Shown: positions 26,226 to 38,492, counted from the stretch's first letter. The stretch is 64,000 nt of DNA from Synechococcus sp. CC9616 (GCF_000515235.1 NZ_KI911558.1:587490-651489), one strand, 5' to 3'. Notes: generated from the sequence alone by a model not told the origin. A program made the numbers and translations.

Positions 26226-27531
26226 GCTCGTCCCAGAAGGTGGGATAGGACACGGCTGCTGCTTCGCTTCTGGCCAGGCTGGAGTTGCCATCCGCCAGCA
26301 TCGCGGCAACACCGAGGCTCATCGCAACCCGGTGATCGGTTTCGCTGTCCAGCACGGCTCCCTTGAGGGAGCGTCCGCCGCGGATGGTCATGCCGTCGTC
26401 GTGTTCTTCGATGTCGGCCCCCATGGCCTTGAGCTGCCGGGCCATCACCGCTAGCCGATCGGTTTCCTTGACCCGCAGTTCAGAGGCTCCACTGATCCGA
26501 CTCTCGCCCTCGCAGAAACAGGCGGCAACGCTGAGGATTGGGACTTCATCCACAAGACGGGGCATGATCTCCTCGCCGAAGTGGAACGGTTTGAGCGGCG
26601 CATGTGTGATGCGCAGGTCGCCCACCGGTTCACCGGCCACATCACGACGGTTCAGCACCTCGATGCGGGCCTCCATCTGCTCCAGCACCTCGAGGATTCC
26701 AGTGCGGGTGGGGTTGAGACCGACATTCTCGATGGTGAGATCCGCCCCGGGCACAAGGGCGCCAGCCACCAGCCAGAAGGCAGCGGAGCTGATGTCCCCG
26801 GGGACCACCACATCCTGACCGCGCAGGGTCGCTCCAGGGCGAACGGTGATGTGCCGTCCCATCTCACCATCCACCTCAAGATCGGCGCCGAAAGCGCGCA
26901 ACATCCGCTCGCTGTGATCACGGGAGCGCGCCGGTTCGATCACGTTGGTTGCACCTTCAGCGGTCAGAGCTGCCAGCAGCAGCGCTGATTTCACCTGGGC
27001 GCTGGCCACCGGTGTTCCGATCACCGTTCCCTTGAGCCGACATCCCATTACGGCCAGGGGGGCCAGGCTGCCACCCTGACGCCCGCGTACATCGGCACCC
27101 ATCGAGGCCAGTGGCTGGCTAACCCTGCCCATCGGCCGTCGTCGCAGCGAGGCATCGCCGTCCAGGACGAAATGGCGGCCCGCACGTCCCGCCAGCAGCC
27201 CCAGCATCAACCGCATTGTGGTGCCGGAATTGCCGCAATTGAGAATCTCTGTCGGTTCCTGCAAGCCATCGAGACCAACCCCTTCAACGGTGACGATGCT
27301 GTCGTTCTGAATCGGGCTGATGGTGACGCCCATCGCCCTCAGACATGCTGCCGTACTCAATGGGTCCTCGGCAGGCAGCAGGCCTTCGATGGTTGTTCTG
27401 CCCTCGGCAATCGCTCCGAACAGAAGCGAGCGATGGGAGATCGATTTGTCTCCGGGGACTTTGACACGCCCGCCGAGGCTGCCGCCGGCCTTCAGCTCGC
27501 GAGGTGAAGTGGTGCCTGCGGTCGCGCTCAA
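26206..27531 (-). CDS. aroA: 3-phosphoshikimate 1-carboxyvinyltransferase (EPSP synthase)
   Basis: A 441-residue enzyme of the shikimate pathway that joins PEP to shikimate 3-phosphate. Evidence: [20 protein letters not shown] near the N-terminus, [19 protein letters not shown], the [13 protein letters not shown] loop, and [20 protein letters not shown] toward the C-terminus, which are the standard signatures. Length is normal. Its 3' end overlaps the start of the MnmC-like gene, so the two are co-transcribed. The ubiD gene lies upstream on the same strand, 26 bases away. Confidence 0.96.
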   Translation of the reverse strand: MSATAGTTSPRELKAGGSLGGRVKVPGDKSISHRSLLFGAIAEGRTTIEGLLPAEDPLSTAACLRAMGVTISPIQNDSIVTVEGVGLDGLQEPTEILNCGNSGTTMRLMLGLLAGRAGRHFVLDGDASLRRRPMGRVSQPLASMGADVRGRQGGSLAPLAVMGCRLKGTVIGTPVASAQVKSALLLAALTAEGATNVIEPARSRDHSERMLRAFGADLEVDGEMGRHITVRPGATLRGQDVVVPGDISSAAFWLVAGALVPGADLTIENVGLNPTRTGILEVLEQMEARIEVLNRRDVAGEPVGDLRITHAPLKPFHFGEEIMPRLVDEVPILSVAACFCEGESRISGASELRVKETDRLAVMARQLKAMGADIEEHDDGMTIRGGRSLKGAVLDSETDHRVAMSLGVAAMLADGNSSLARSEAAAVSYPTFWDELDRLRC

Positions 27532-27557
27532 AGCCGGGAGCTCGTCAACGCTCGATC

Positions 27558-29120
27558 CTATGGGGCGGTGTTGATTGTCTGGATCAAGCGATCCAGGGCG
27601 TAGCCGAACAAGCTCGGATCCGGTTCGTCGCTGCCGAGGTCATCAAGGCCGAGTTCGCTCCATCGTTGGCTGATGCGCTGCTCTAGCTCCGCTGGTCGAC
27701 TCAGAGGTTCGCCCCAGTCATGGTTCTTCTCGGGCCCCACTTTCGTGGTGGCATCGATGGCGAGACGTCCGCCAAGGCCAAGTTGTTCGCTGGCGAAATC
27801 GAGGCTGTCGAAAGGCGTATCCGCCAGGGTGAAGAGATCCCTCTGTGGATCCACCTGGGCTGCGATCGCCCAGACAACCTGGCGGGGATCGCGGACGTTG
27901 ATGTGGTTATCGACCACCACAACAAACTTTGTGTAAGTGAACTGTGGAAGGGCACTCCAGAAGGCCATGGCGGCCCGCTTGGCCTGTCCGGGATAGGCCT
28001 TGTCGATCGAGATCACCGCGAGCTTGTAACTGAGGGCCTCCATGGGCAGGAAGAAATCGGTGATTTCGGGGATCTGCTGGCGCAGGATCGGTGTGTAGAT
28101 CCGGTTCAGGGCGATGGCCAACATCGCCTCTTCTTTTGGAGGGCGACCGCTGAACGTGGTCAGAAACACAGGGTCGCGGCGCTGCGTCATGCAATGGAAG
28201 CGCACCAATGGTGAGTCTTCAACGCCGCCGTAGAAGCCCATGTGATCACCAAATGGCCCGTCCGGAAGCACCTCTCCGGGCGTGATCGTCCCTTCAAGAA
28301 CCACCTCGCTGTGGCTCGGCACTTGCAGATCAAGCGTTTTGCATGGCGTGAGCCGCACGCCTTCGCCGGCATAGATCCCCGCAAACAACCATTCGCTCAG
28401 CTGAACCGGAATGGGTGTGGCCGCAGCCATCACCAGCAGCGGATGCACGCCGATGGCGACGGCGACCTCAAGTTTGCGACCAAGAGCCGCCGCCTTACGG
28501 AGGTGGCGGGCTCCGCCCCGCACACTCAGCCAATGCACGGTCATCGTGTTCACCGACTGACGTTGCAGCCGGTAGACACCCACGTTTGGGACGCCCGTTT
28601 CCGGATCCTTGGTGATCACCAGCCCGAGCGTGATCACACCGCCGGCGTCGCCCGGCCAGGGACGGATCAAGGGAATGTTGTTGAGATCCACCTCGTCGCC
28701 GCGAAACACCTCCTGGCGGCAGGGGGGCGTGAGATCTCGATCCGGCCTGGCCTTGATCAGATCCCAGAACACGCGTGCGAACTGCTTCGTTTCCTGTAAT
28801 CCCTTGGGCGGCCTTGGCTGCTGCAGCAAGGCCAGACGGCTGCCGAGTTCTTCGAGTTGCTCGGCCCGCTCCAATCCCATGCTCCACACCACCCGTTCCA
28901 CCGTTCCGAGGGTGTTGACGGCCACCGGCATGGAGGAGCCGATCACGTTCTCGAACAGCAGGGCAGGCCCCCCCATGGCCAGCACGCGATCAGCGATGGC
29001 AGCCAGTTCCAGATCAGGGTCAACCGGTGCCGTGATTCGTCGCAGCTGACCTTTTTGATCAAGGAGATTCAGGAAGCCGCGGAGGTCGCGGGTGGCCGAT
29101 CCCGATCCGAACAGGGCCAT
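27558..29120 (-). CDS. ubiD: UbiD-family prenylated-FMN decarboxylase
   Basis: 520 residues from the ATG at 29120. The frame is open to 29186, but a start there would overlap comB. It contains [55 protein letters not shown] and [13 protein letters not shown], which are conserved in UbiD, and [17 protein letters not shown]. In cyanobacteria this family decarboxylates a 4-hydroxybenzoate-derived intermediate of plastoquinone synthesis. The enzyme needs prenyl-FMN from a UbiX partner, which is not in this window. It is divergent from comB, with a 64-base gap that would hold both promoters. Confidence 0.92.
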   Translation of the reverse strand: MALFGSGSATRDLRGFLNLLDQKGQLRRITAPVDPDLELAAIADRVLAMGGPALLFENVIGSSMPVAVNTLGTVERVVWSMGLERAEQLEELGSRLALLQQPRPPKGLQETKQFARVFWDLIKARPDRDLTPPCRQEVFRGDEVDLNNIPLIRPWPGDAGGVITLGLVITKDPETGVPNVGVYRLQRQSVNTMTVHWLSVRGGARHLRKAAALGRKLEVAVAIGVHPLLVMAAATPIPVQLSEWLFAGIYAGEGVRLTPCKTLDLQVPSHSEVVLEGTITPGEVLPDGPFGDHMGFYGGVEDSPLVRFHCMTQRRDPVFLTTFSGRPPKEEAMLAIALNRIYTPILRQQIPEITDFFLPMEALSYKLAVISIDKAYPGQAKRAAMAFWSALPQFTYTKFVVVVDNHINVRDPRQVVWAIAAQVDPQRDLFTLADTPFDSLDFASEQLGLGGRLAIDATTKVGPEKNHDWGEPLSRPAELEQRISQRWSELGLDDLGSDEPDPSLFGYALDRLIQTINTAP

Positions 29121-29184
29121 GGCGACGACGAAGGTCTGACGGTTGGCCTCGGTACTGTGTCGCACGCTGATCCGGAGCGTGGCC

Positions 29185-29916
29185 ATGCAGGTCCTTTATT
29201 TCCATGTACCCGCTGAGATGCCAGCGGATTGCCAGCCCGAGGGGGCTGTGGTGATCGATGTCCTGCGGGCGACGACCACCATTGCCTGGGCCCTTCACAA
29301 CGGCGCTGAAGCGGTGGAGGCGTTTGCGGATTTACAGCATCTCAACGCTGCGGCTGAGGCCTGGACTGCCAGCCCCCGGTTGCTCTTGGGCGAACGAGGT
29401 GGCCAGATGTTGGCCGGCTTTGACCTCGGGAATTCGCCCGTGGCCGTGGTTCCAGAAACCGTCGGCGGAAAACGCTTGTTCATGAGCACCACCAACGGCA
29501 CCCGCGCCCTGGATCGCGTGCGGGACGTTCCACTGCTGTTGACGGCTGCCCTGCCCAATCGGGAGGCGGTTGCTCAGCGCTTGCAGAGCAAGCAACCGGA
29601 AACAGTGGCCATCGTTGGTAGTGGATGGGAGGGGGCCTATTCCCTGGAAGATTCCCTCGCAGCCGGAGCCCTTGGCGCCAGGCTCAAGGACCTCGATCCA
29701 GAGGGGGTTGTCATCGCCAACGATGAGCTCACGGCTGCAATCGCCCTCTGGGATCAGTGGAAGGAAAATCCAGAGGGTTGTTTGCGTGCGGCCAGCCATG
29801 GTCAGCGCCTGATTCGTCTCGGTGATCACGACGCAGACTTCCGCTGCTGTGCCGGTCTCGATCAGCTCAGTGTGGTGCCGACTCAGGTGGAGCCCGGTGT
29901 CCTGAAGGCAGCGTGA
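29185..29916 (+). CDS. comB: 2-phosphosulfolactate phosphatase
   Basis: A 243-residue protein with the ComB signature: [20 protein letters not shown] near the N-terminus, [31 protein letters not shown] and later [19 protein letters not shown]. ComB removes phosphate from (R)-2-phospho-3-sulfolactate, the step after ComA. A ComA-family gene occurs at 60992 in this window, in a different operon. Cyanobacteria are not known to make coenzyme M, so the product would be sulfolactate or a derived sulfonate. The ATG at 29185 is the family start, though the frame is open from 29143. It is followed by nit, amidase and murI on the same strand. Confidence 0.92.
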   Translation: MQVLYFHVPAEMPADCQPEGAVVIDVLRATTTIAWALHNGAEAVEAFADLQHLNAAAEAWTASPRLLLGERGGQMLAGFDLGNSPVAVVPETVGGKRLFMSTTNGTRALDRVRDVPLLLTAALPNREAVAQRLQSKQPETVAIVGSGWEGAYSLEDSLAAGALGARLKDLDPEGVVIANDELTAAIALWDQWKENPEGCLRAASHGQRLIRLGDHDADFRCCAGLDQLSVVPTQVEPGVLKAA

Positions 29917-29950
29917 GCAGATTTACAGTCCGCCCCAGCGAATTGATGTC

Positions 29951-30772
29951 GTGACTGATTTCCTCGCGGCTGCCATTCAGCTCACCAGCGGTCAGGATCC
30001 GGACAGGAATTTCACAGCGGCTGAGGAACAGATCGACCTTGCTGCCAGGCGAGGAGCAGAACTGGTCGGACTGCCTGAGAACTTCTCCTTCATGGGTGAC
30101 GATTCACGCCGTTTGGAGCTGGCTCCAAGCCTGGCTGAGCAGTGCAGTCGTTTTCTGGTGACCATGGCCCGCCGCTACCAGGTGGTGCTTCTGGGAGGTG
30201 GCTTCCCTGTTCCCGTCGGTGATGGATCGCGAACCCTCAATCGCGCCGAACTTGTGGACCGGGACGGCCAGATCCTGGCCCGCTACGACAAGATCCACCT
30301 CTTTGACGTTGACCTGCCGGACGGAAACACTTATCAGGAATCGGCAACGGTGACCCCTGGAACCACTCTTCCGCCCGTGGTGGACGTTCCGGGTTTGTGT
30401 CGACTGGGGGTGTCCATCTGTTACGACGTGCGCTTCCCTGAGCTCTATCGACATCTCGTTGGTTCAGGGGCCGATCTGTTGATGATTCCCGCCGCGTTCA
30501 CAGCCTTCACGGGTAAGGACCATTGGCAAGTGCTGCTTCAAGCCCGTGCCATTGAGAACACGGCCTACGTGCTGGCCCCTGCGCAAACCGGCCTTCACTA
30601 CGGCAGGCGCCAGAGCCATGGCCACGCCATGGTCATCGACCCATGGGGCACCGTTCTTGCCGATGCAGGCGTCCAACCTGGAGCTGCTATTGCGCCGGTG
30701 AATGTCTCCCATGTCGGTCATGTCCGGGAGCAGATGCCGAGCCTGAGGCACCGGCAACCGGCCTTGTTCTGA
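29951..30772 (+). CDS. Nitrilase-superfamily carbon-nitrogen hydrolase (Nit-like)
   Basis: A 273-residue enzyme from a GTG start. It carries the Glu-Lys-Cys triad: Glu in LPENFSF, Lys in YDKIHLFDVD and Cys in GVSICYDVRFPELYR. The pattern fits the Nit1/Nit2 branch, which includes deaminated-glutathione amidase and omega-amidase, rather than nitrile hydrolysis. No signal peptide is seen. It is followed five bases later by the amidase gene. Deaminated-glutathione amidase, a metabolite-repair role, is the most likely function; that is a family inference. Confidence 0.85.
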   Translation: MTDFLAAAIQLTSGQDPDRNFTAAEEQIDLAARRGAELVGLPENFSFMGDDSRRLELAPSLAEQCSRFLVTMARRYQVVLLGGGFPVPVGDGSRTLNRAELVDRDGQILARYDKIHLFDVDLPDGNTYQESATVTPGTTLPPVVDVPGLCRLGVSICYDVRFPELYRHLVGSGADLLMIPAAFTAFTGKDHWQVLLQARAIENTAYVLAPAQTGLHYGRRQSHGHAMVIDPWGTVLADAGVQPGAAIAPVNVSHVGHVREQMPSLRHRQPALF

Positions 30773-30777
30773 TCGGG

Positions 30778-31872
30778 ATGCTGGCCCCATGGTCCCGTCG
30801 ATGGACGCTGGTTGCGGCAGCGGCCCTGCAGGTCCAGATGCTCGCTGTCACGCTTCCAGCGCGTGCCGCCAGTGCTCTGGCTGCCTGGGCGTTCACCGAG
30901 CAGGGTGTTCTGCAGCTGCGCACCAGTCGTAATGCCCGTCTTGAGGCTTTTTATCAGCAGCCCAGCGACGGACGCGGAACCCGCGTTTGGATTGATTTCC
31001 CTGGGGAGCTGAGGTTTCCGCGCAAGTTGGTGGGCCGTGGCGCGATCAAGGAGATTCGCCTTGGCAAACCAAGGCCAGGTTCCACGCGTCTGGTGGTGGA
31101 GTTCCAGCCGGGGGTTGAGCTGCAGCCCTCCGAGCTGAAACTGCGCGGTACCTCACCGGATCGTTGGGAGTTGAGATTCCAGGGGTTGCCCACCCGCGGT
31201 CTCGACGATTTGGGAGAGGGTGATCTCACCGGAAGAAGCACCGCCTGGAGACCCCCCAGCCGCATTGTTCCCAGCCGGGTTCCTGTGAATCCAGCGGGTC
31301 TGCCCACGGTCAAGCAAGGTCGTTATCGCGTTGTGATTGATCCCGGCCATGGAGGCCCTGATCCCGGAGCCGTCGGTATCGGCGGTCTTCGTGAAACCGA
31401 TGTGGTGCTCGACGTTTCATTGCAGGTGGCCGCACTGCTGCGAGCTCGCGGAGTGGATGTACGGATGACGCGTACATCAGAGATCGATGTGGATCTTCCA
31501 CCCCGGGTCAGCTTGGCCAACCGCTCTGCTGCCACGGCCTTGGTGAGCATTCATGCCAATGCCCTGAGCATGAGCCGGCCCGATGTGAACGGCATCGAGA
31601 CCTTCTTTTTCTCGGATCCGCGTTCCGGTCGTCTGGCCTCTTATCTGCAGCAGCAGCTGATGGCGGTCTCGCCGGGTACACCCAACCGCGGCGTCAGGCG
31701 TGGAAGGTTTTTTGTGATCCGGCGCTCCACCATGCCGTCGGCGCTTGTGGAGATGGGTTTTGTGACTGGACAGATCGATGCTCCTCGTCTGGCACGCGCG
31801 GATCATCGTCGACGTCTTGCCCTCGCCATCGCCGCCGGCATTCTCAACTACCTCATATTCGAAGTGAAGTGA
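30778..31872 (+). CDS. N-acetylmuramoyl-L-alanine amidase (amidase_3)
   Basis: A 364-residue exported cell-wall hydrolase. The N-terminus (residues 1-30) is a signal peptide or anchor ending in ARAAS. An AMIN-like beta domain spans about residues 32-140. The C-terminal catalytic domain has the zinc ligands in VIDPGHGGPDPGAVG, ETDVVLD and VSIHANA, and the catalytic glutamate in VEMGFVT. It cuts the bond between MurNAc and the stem peptide during cell division. The ATG at 30778 follows the nit stop by five bases, and the stop overlaps the murI start (GTGA), so translation is coupled. Confidence 0.92.
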   Translation: MLAPWSRRWTLVAAAALQVQMLAVTLPARAASALAAWAFTEQGVLQLRTSRNARLEAFYQQPSDGRGTRVWIDFPGELRFPRKLVGRGAIKEIRLGKPRPGSTRLVVEFQPGVELQPSELKLRGTSPDRWELRFQGLPTRGLDDLGEGDLTGRSTAWRPPSRIVPSRVPVNPAGLPTVKQGRYRVVIDPGHGGPDPGAVGIGGLRETDVVLDVSLQVAALLRARGVDVRMTRTSEIDVDLPPRVSLANRSAATALVSIHANALSMSRPDVNGIETFFFSDPRSGRLASYLQQQLMAVSPGTPNRGVRRGRFFVIRRSTMPSALVEMGFVTGQIDAPRLARADHRRRLALAIAAGILNYLIFEVK

Positions 31873-32657
31873 CCTCTGTACTCGGTCTGTTTGACAGTGG
31901 GGTGGGTGGACTCACCGTTCTGCGCCGCATTTTGGAGCGTCATGGAGCCGTGCGATGCATTTATTTAGGAGATACGGCCAGGGTCCCCTATGGCTGCAGA
32001 TCCCCGGAGGAGATCCGTTCGATCGCGGTGGAAGTGGTGCGCTGGCTGCGACAGCAAGGGGTGACGACAGTGGTGATGGCATGCAACACCACCAACGCCC
32101 TGGCTCGGGATGTCGCTGAAGGTCAGGCGGGAGTTCCAGTGATCGGTCTGATTGGGGCGGCATCAGCGATGGTGAGGGAACGGCGCGTTGGTGTCCTGGC
32201 AACCGCCGCCACGGTTGCATCGGGTGCCTACCGAACCAGCATCGAAGCGCTGCATCCCGGGACGCAGGTTCTCGAACAGGCCTGCCCGGATTTTGTCCCT
32301 CTGATTGAACGGGGTGATCTGCACTGTGATCAGTTGCGTCGCGCGGTTGAGACCTACCTCGAGCCACTGATGGCGAATTCCGTGCAGTCCATCGTGCTCG
32401 GCTGCAGTCATTACCCGCTGCTCGCGCCGCTGATGCGTCAGATCCTTCCTGAGGACGTGCGATTGATTGATCCGGCTCTCGGTGTGACGCATCAACTGGA
32501 TGCCCTGCTGGGACCACCCTCCGCAAGGAAGCAAAGCGCTGACTGCTTGAAGCTCTGCCGTCTCTGCGTCACGGCTGATCCTGAGGGGTTTTGCGATCGA
32601 GCCGCTCCGTGGCTGGGTGAGCGTCCACGGGTTGAGTTGGTGCAGCTGCAGTCCTGA
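31869..32657 (+). CDS. murI: Glutamate racemase
   Basis: A 262-residue enzyme that makes D-glutamate for peptidoglycan. It has the two catalytic cysteine motifs, MACNTTNALA and LGCSHYPLLAP, plus the start GLFDSGVGGLTVLRRI and YLGDTARVPYG. The GTG start overlaps the amidase stop by four bases. It sits in a cell-wall run (amidase, murI) and is followed by the prenyl diphosphate synthase gene, which starts 37 bases after its stop. The prenyl synthase frame is open into murI but the enzyme starts later. Confidence 0.95.
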   Translation: MTSVLGLFDSGVGGLTVLRRILERHGAVRCIYLGDTARVPYGCRSPEEIRSIAVEVVRWLRQQGVTTVVMACNTTNALARDVAEGQAGVPVIGLIGAASAMVRERRVGVLATAATVASGAYRTSIEALHPGTQVLEQACPDFVPLIERGDLHCDQLRRAVETYLEPLMANSVQSIVLGCSHYPLLAPLMRQILPEDVRLIDPALGVTHQLDALLGPPSARKQSADCLKLCRLCVTADPEGFCDRAAPWLGERPRVELVQLQS

Positions 32658-32694
32658 ACAGAAGGCCACTAGGATCGCGGCGCGAAAGGGACTC

Positions 32695-33666
32695 ATGATC
32701 ACCGTCACCGAGCTGCTAGCACCGGTTGAAAACGACCTCGAGACCCTGCTTAGTGATCTGCGCAGCCTCATCGGTGCGGGCCACCCGATTCTTCAGGCTG
32801 CCGCTGAACATTTGTTCAGTGCCGGAGGCAAGAGAATTCGCCCTGGCATTGTCCTGCTGATTTCCCGTGCCCTCGCCAGTGATGGCGAGTTGTCGGCCCG
32901 TCACCGCCGCCTGGCTGAAATCACGGAGATGATCCATACGGCTTCGCTAGTCCACGATGACGTAGTGGATGAGGCCTCAACGCGTCGCGGTGTTGCAACC
33001 GTGCACAGCCGTTTTGACGCCAGAGTCGCCGTCCTGGCTGGCGATTTTCTCTTTGCTCAGGCCAGCTGGCACCTCGCCAATCTTGACGACCTCGATGTGG
33101 TCAAGCTTCTGAGTCGCGTGATCATGGATCTTGCTGATGGTGAGGTGAAGCAAGGCCTGTACCGCTACGAAACCGGACAGAGTTTTGAGACATACCTCGA
33201 AAAGAGTTACTGCAAGACGGCATCTTTGATCGCCAACAGCTCGCGCGCCGCAGGTGTACTCAGCGCCTGCAGTGAGGTCCAACTCGATGGTCTTTATCAA
33301 TTCGGGCGCCAGCTTGGGCTCGCCTTCCAAGTTGTCGACGACATCCTGGACTTCACAGGCAGCGAACAGCAGCTGGGCAAGCCGGCGGCCAGTGATTTGG
33401 CCAGTGGATATCTCACGGCTCCCTGTTTTTATGCGATGGAGGAGCATCCAGAACTCAAGGCTCTGATCGATCGCCAGTTCAGTGGAGATCAAGATCTCGA
33501 CCAGGCTCTTTCGATGGTGCGTTCCTCAAAAGCAATCCCAAGAACCCGCGAACTGGCAGAAACGTTTGCTCGTGAATCCAGAGAGGCGATCGCCTGGCTG
33601 CCTGATTCCCCCTCCAAACGTGCCCTGATGGAGCTTCCTGATTTCGTGCTCAGCCGTCTGTATTGA
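32695..33666 (+). CDS. sds: Long-chain trans-prenyl diphosphate synthase (solanesyl type)
   Basis: A 323-residue all-trans polyprenyl synthase with both aspartate-rich motifs: LVHDDVVDEASTRRG (first DDxxD region) and FQVVDDILDFTG (second). The sequence GGKRIRPGIVLLISRAL begins the FPPS/GGPPS fold. In cyanobacteria this type makes the C45 side chain of plastoquinone-9. The ATG at 32695 fits; an earlier in-frame start at 32617 overlaps murI. The residues before the first DDxxD are small enough for a long product. Chain length cannot be read from the sequence alone. Confidence 0.9.
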   Translation: MITVTELLAPVENDLETLLSDLRSLIGAGHPILQAAAEHLFSAGGKRIRPGIVLLISRALASDGELSARHRRLAEITEMIHTASLVHDDVVDEASTRRGVATVHSRFDARVAVLAGDFLFAQASWHLANLDDLDVVKLLSRVIMDLADGEVKQGLYRYETGQSFETYLEKSYCKTASLIANSSRAAGVLSACSEVQLDGLYQFGRQLGLAFQVVDDILDFTGSEQQLGKPAASDLASGYLTAPCFYAMEEHPELKALIDRQFSGDQDLDQALSMVRSSKAIPRTRELAETFARESREAIAWLPDSPSKRALMELPDFVLSRLY

Positions 33667-34326
33667 TCACGGATTGATCAGGTAATCCAGAACTGTGCCC
33701 AGATTGCTGATGTGACAGGGCTCGGCCTCGAGGGGATCACAACCCTCAGCGCGATCCAGGACCCAGACCCGACAGCCTGCTGCCAGCGCCGCGGCTGTAC
33801 CAGCACGTGAATCCTCAAGAGCCCAGCAATCATTGGGATCGACCTTCAGTCGTCGGGCTGCCAGCAAAAACGGTGCCGGATCAGGCTTGCCAGCCGTCAG
33901 TGCAGGGTCATCCCCGTGGACTCGTGTCTTGATCAGTCCCAGCCAAGGATGGGGGCCGCTTTTGAAGGCGACGGATTCCTGGCTGCTGCTGGTCACCAAA
34001 GCCATGGGGATGTTGTCCTTCTGGCAGTGACGAATCAGGTTTTCCGCGGACGGCATCGCTTCAGCCTTCGGCAGAAGTTGTTTCACGATCGGCTGCTGAA
34101 CCGCTAGCAGAGCCTCGCTGCCGACTGATGTCGGCAGCCACGCATCCACTTGTTCTGCGCAGTCCTGACGGCGACGACCTCTCAGCTGCAGCAGGTGATT
34201 TCCACTTAGATGCCCTCCGAAATGAGCCGCTGCCTCTGCCCAGGCTTGACCATGAAGCGGCTCGGTGTTGAGCAGCAGACCATCCAGGTCGAACAGGCAG
34301 GCAGCAGGGCGAATGCGGTTGCTCAT
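33667..34326 (-). CDS. HAD-superfamily phosphatase (beta-phosphoglucomutase-like)
   Basis: A 219-residue HAD hydrolase. Motif I is CLFDLDGLLLNTEP (nucleophile Asp and acid Asp), motif II is ALVTSSSQ, motif III is the Lys in TAGKPDPAPF and motif IV is ALEDSRAGTAAALAAGC. The helical cap after motif I marks subfamily IA, which includes beta-phosphoglucomutase and sugar-phosphate phosphatases. The substrate is undetermined. It is convergent with the prenyl synthase gene, with adjacent stop codons and no overlap, and is separated from acs by about 108 bases. Confidence 0.88.
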   Translation of the reverse strand: MSNRIRPAACLFDLDGLLLNTEPLHGQAWAEAAAHFGGHLSGNHLLQLRGRRRQDCAEQVDAWLPTSVGSEALLAVQQPIVKQLLPKAEAMPSAENLIRHCQKDNIPMALVTSSSQESVAFKSGPHPWLGLIKTRVHGDDPALTAGKPDPAPFLLAARRLKVDPNDCWALEDSRAGTAAALAAGCRVWVLDRAEGCDPLEAEPCHISNLGTVLDYLINP

Positions 34327-34434
34327 GCCTCTTAGTCAAGCCCCTCTGCCCCTTGCCGACGGATTGCAACGAGTGAGGGGTGGCTGGCTTCGATCTTCCT
34401 ACCCTGACCAGCGAGCATGGGATAGACGGCTGCC

Positions 34435-36408
<1,974 letters not shown>

Positions 36409-36412
36409 TGGA

Positions 36413-37141
36413 TCAGAGCAATGCCTGATCTCTGATGGTGGTGGTGAGTCGTCGCATCGCCGTCACCCGCTTTGGATCATCCGCCCAATCACCCAGAACA
36501 CTGCGGCGTAAGCCCGCGCTGGCTGGGGTCAGGTGGTCTCCCGGCAATTGCAGAAATTCGCTGGCATCCTCCGGACGCTGTCGAAGTGCCTCGATCAGCT
36601 CATCACTCTGGTCGAGGTCGTCACGGCCGAAACGCACGACGAGATTGCTAGGCTGCAAATAATGTCGGCTGATCAGCCGCAGGGTTTCCCTGGGACTCGG
36701 GCTGAATTCCGTTTCCACCCCGAGCCGTGGTGCCAGGTCACCCAGAAGCGGAATGGAGCGGTCCGCTGCGAAGTTGTTGAAACTGAGTGCAACAAGGCTT
36801 TTGCTACTTCGCCCTCCGTCGGGAGCTAGCAGCAGAAGTTTGCAACCGAGGCTGTGCCCCAGCCGTAGAGAGGGGGGGAGGTATCCGCTGCGTTCGACAA
36901 GGCGACGTCGAGCTTCGCGCAGCTCGGTCCAGGCCTGGCGAGCCTGGGACTGATGATCGAATCCTGGGACATACGCCCAGGCGTGTACTGCAAGATTGAG
37001 CTGGGCAAGGTCCTCCAGCAGGCGCCTGTAACTCACCTGAGGTGTTGCTGCGAGATAGCTCCCGCCGATGAACTCCACCAGTGCCTGAGGTCGGCTGGGC
37101 CGGAGTTGCCAGAGATTTCCCTGCTGACGCCAGCTACTCAT
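36413..37141 (-). CDS. DUF1350 alpha/beta-hydrolase-like protein
   Basis: A 242-residue protein of the DUF1350 family, found in cyanobacteria and plastids. It has a lipase-like nucleophile motif LGHSLGCKLLLL and a late aspartate/histidine pair in VRFGRDDLDQSDELIEAL and LPGDHLTPA, suggesting an alpha/beta hydrolase fold. No substrate is established. It overlaps the peroxiredoxin gene by four bases on the same strand (the peroxiredoxin stop is at 37138-37140), so the two are coupled, with the peroxiredoxin first. Confidence 0.85.
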   Translation of the reverse strand: MSSWRQQGNLWQLRPSRPQALVEFIGGSYLAATPQVSYRRLLEDLAQLNLAVHAWAYVPGFDHQSQARQAWTELREARRRLVERSGYLPPSLRLGHSLGCKLLLLAPDGGRSSKSLVALSFNNFAADRSIPLLGDLAPRLGVETEFSPSPRETLRLISRHYLQPSNLVVRFGRDDLDQSDELIEALRQRPEDASEFLQLPGDHLTPASAGLRRSVLGDWADDPKRVTAMRRLTTTIRDQALL

Positions 37142-37605
37142 GCCGCTGGTGCTGCGGCGAGGTTGTTCAGCACGCGCAGGGACTCCCGTACGTGGGCGGG
37201 CCCGTCCAGGAGATTCTCGATGATGTGCCGGATGATGCCTTCACCGTCCACCACGTAAGTGACTCGGCCAGGCAGCAACCCCATCGCTCTTGGCACTCCC
37301 AGTGATCGACGAAGAGCGTTGTTCGTGTCGCACAGCAGTGGGTAAGGAAGGCTGTGGCGGGTGACGAAGCGTCGATGGCTGACCGCATCGTCAGCACTCA
37401 CGCCCCAGATCACTGCCCCGAGTTCGTTCAGAGCGCAGTGATTGTCCCGGAAACTGCAGGCTTCGATCGTGCAGCCGGGCGTGTCGTCCTTGGGATAGAA
37501 GAACAACACCAAAGGACGTCCGGCAAGATCGTCGCTTGAACGACGTTCACCGTCCTGATCGAGAAGGCTGAAGGAGGGAAGACGATCACCGACCCGGAGT
37601 GCCAT
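37138..37605 (-). CDS. bcp: Thioredoxin-dependent peroxiredoxin (Bcp/PrxQ type)
   Basis: A 155-residue peroxidase that reduces hydroperoxides with thioredoxin. The active site is DDTPGCTIEACSF, with Cys45 as the peroxidatic cysteine and Cys50 as the resolving one, the two-cysteine atypical arrangement of PrxQ. The frame is open to 37794, but MALRVGDRLPSF at 37605 is the normal N-terminus. It leads the DUF1350 gene in a two-gene unit. It is divergent from the exonuclease at 37689. Confidence 0.93.
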   Translation of the reverse strand: MALRVGDRLPSFSLLDQDGERRSSDDLAGRPLVLFFYPKDDTPGCTIEACSFRDNHCALNELGAVIWGVSADDAVSHRRFVTRHSLPYPLLCDTNNALRRSLGVPRAMGLLPGRVTYVVDGEGIIRHIIENLLDGPAHVRESLRVLNNLAAAPAA

Positions 37606-37688
37606 CACAACGTTGTGGAGATGGTCGAGCCTAGGGATCATGCGCCTTGCCTGACGCGGGAGAATCGGTGCAGGGAGGACCGTTCGAG

Positions 37689-38492
37689 ATGGGTGAGCAA
37701 CTGGATCTGCTGAGTGGTCAGCCGCTGAAGTCTTCTTCGGGGCCAACCCAGGAATCGGGGTCTGTGCCGGCCCAAAGCACCCTGCTGGTCCCAAACAGCC
37801 TGCTGATCATCGACACCGAAACCAGCGGACTTGATCCCTCCGAAAACCAATGTCTGGAAGTGGGATCGATTCTGTTCTCCGTGCCGGATCGCGCCGTTCT
37901 TGCCCAGCAGTCGTTTCTGCTGCCGGTGTCGAGCAATGCGGCTGAGCCGATCAATCGCATCCCCGCCTCCGTGACTCAGTTGCCTCAACCATGGCGTGAG
38001 GCCCTTGGCTACCTGACGTCGTTGATTGCCGCCGCTGATGTTCTTGTTGCTCACAACGCAGAGTTTGATCGCCAGTGGTTCGGCATTGATCCGCTCCCAG
38101 TCGTGCAACAACCCTGGCTTTGCACGATGGAGGACATTCGTTGGCCCGCGGAGCGGCAATTGCGCAGTCGTCCGTCTGTCCGTGATCTTGCTTTGGCCTA
38201 TGACATCCCTGTCTGGGCAGCTCATCGTGCCCTGACCGACTGCACTTACCTGGCCGAAGTGTTTCGCCGTTGCGATGATCTGGAGACCCTGTTGCTCAGG
38301 GGGCTTGAACCGCGTCAGTTGATGCGGGCCCAGGTGTCCTACGACAATCGACACCTCGCCAAAGATGCGGGATTTCGTTGGAATGATCCCGTCAAAGGTG
38401 CTTGGACACGTCGTCTGAGCGAACGCGAGGCATCAGAGCTTGCTTTTTCTGTTGTTGGCGTGGAGCCTCCTTCGGAGCAGCTGGCTGCCTGA
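37689..38492 (+). CDS. DnaQ-like 3'-5' exonuclease
   Basis: 267 residues from the ATG at 37689; TTG at 37647 is an alternative. Exo I, LLIIDTETSGLDPSENQ, holds the D-x-E metal ligands, Exo II is VLVAHNAEFDRQWFG, and Exo III is AAHRALTDCTYLAEVF with the histidine and aspartate. The DEDDh type matches the proofreading epsilon subunit. About 70 C-terminal residues form a small extra domain that is not part of the exonuclease fold. In cyanobacteria this may be a stand-alone exonuclease rather than the polymerase III epsilon subunit. Confidence 0.85.
   Translation: MGEQLDLLSGQPLKSSSGPTQESGSVPAQSTLLVPNSLLIIDTETSGLDPSENQCLEVGSILFSVPDRAVLAQQSFLLPVSSNAAEPINRIPASVTQLPQPWREALGYLTSLIAAADVLVAHNAEFDRQWFGIDPLPVVQQPWLCTMEDIRWPAERQLRSRPSVRDLALAYDIPVWAAHRALTDCTYLAEVFRRCDDLETLLLRGLEPRQLMRAQVSYDNRHLAKDAGFRWNDPVKGAWTRRLSEREASELAFSVVGVEPPSEQLAA

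Noticed and set aside
29120-29186. A longer UbiD start at 29186
   Set aside because: It would overlap the comB start on the opposite strand and adds residues not typical of the family. ATG 29120 is preferred.
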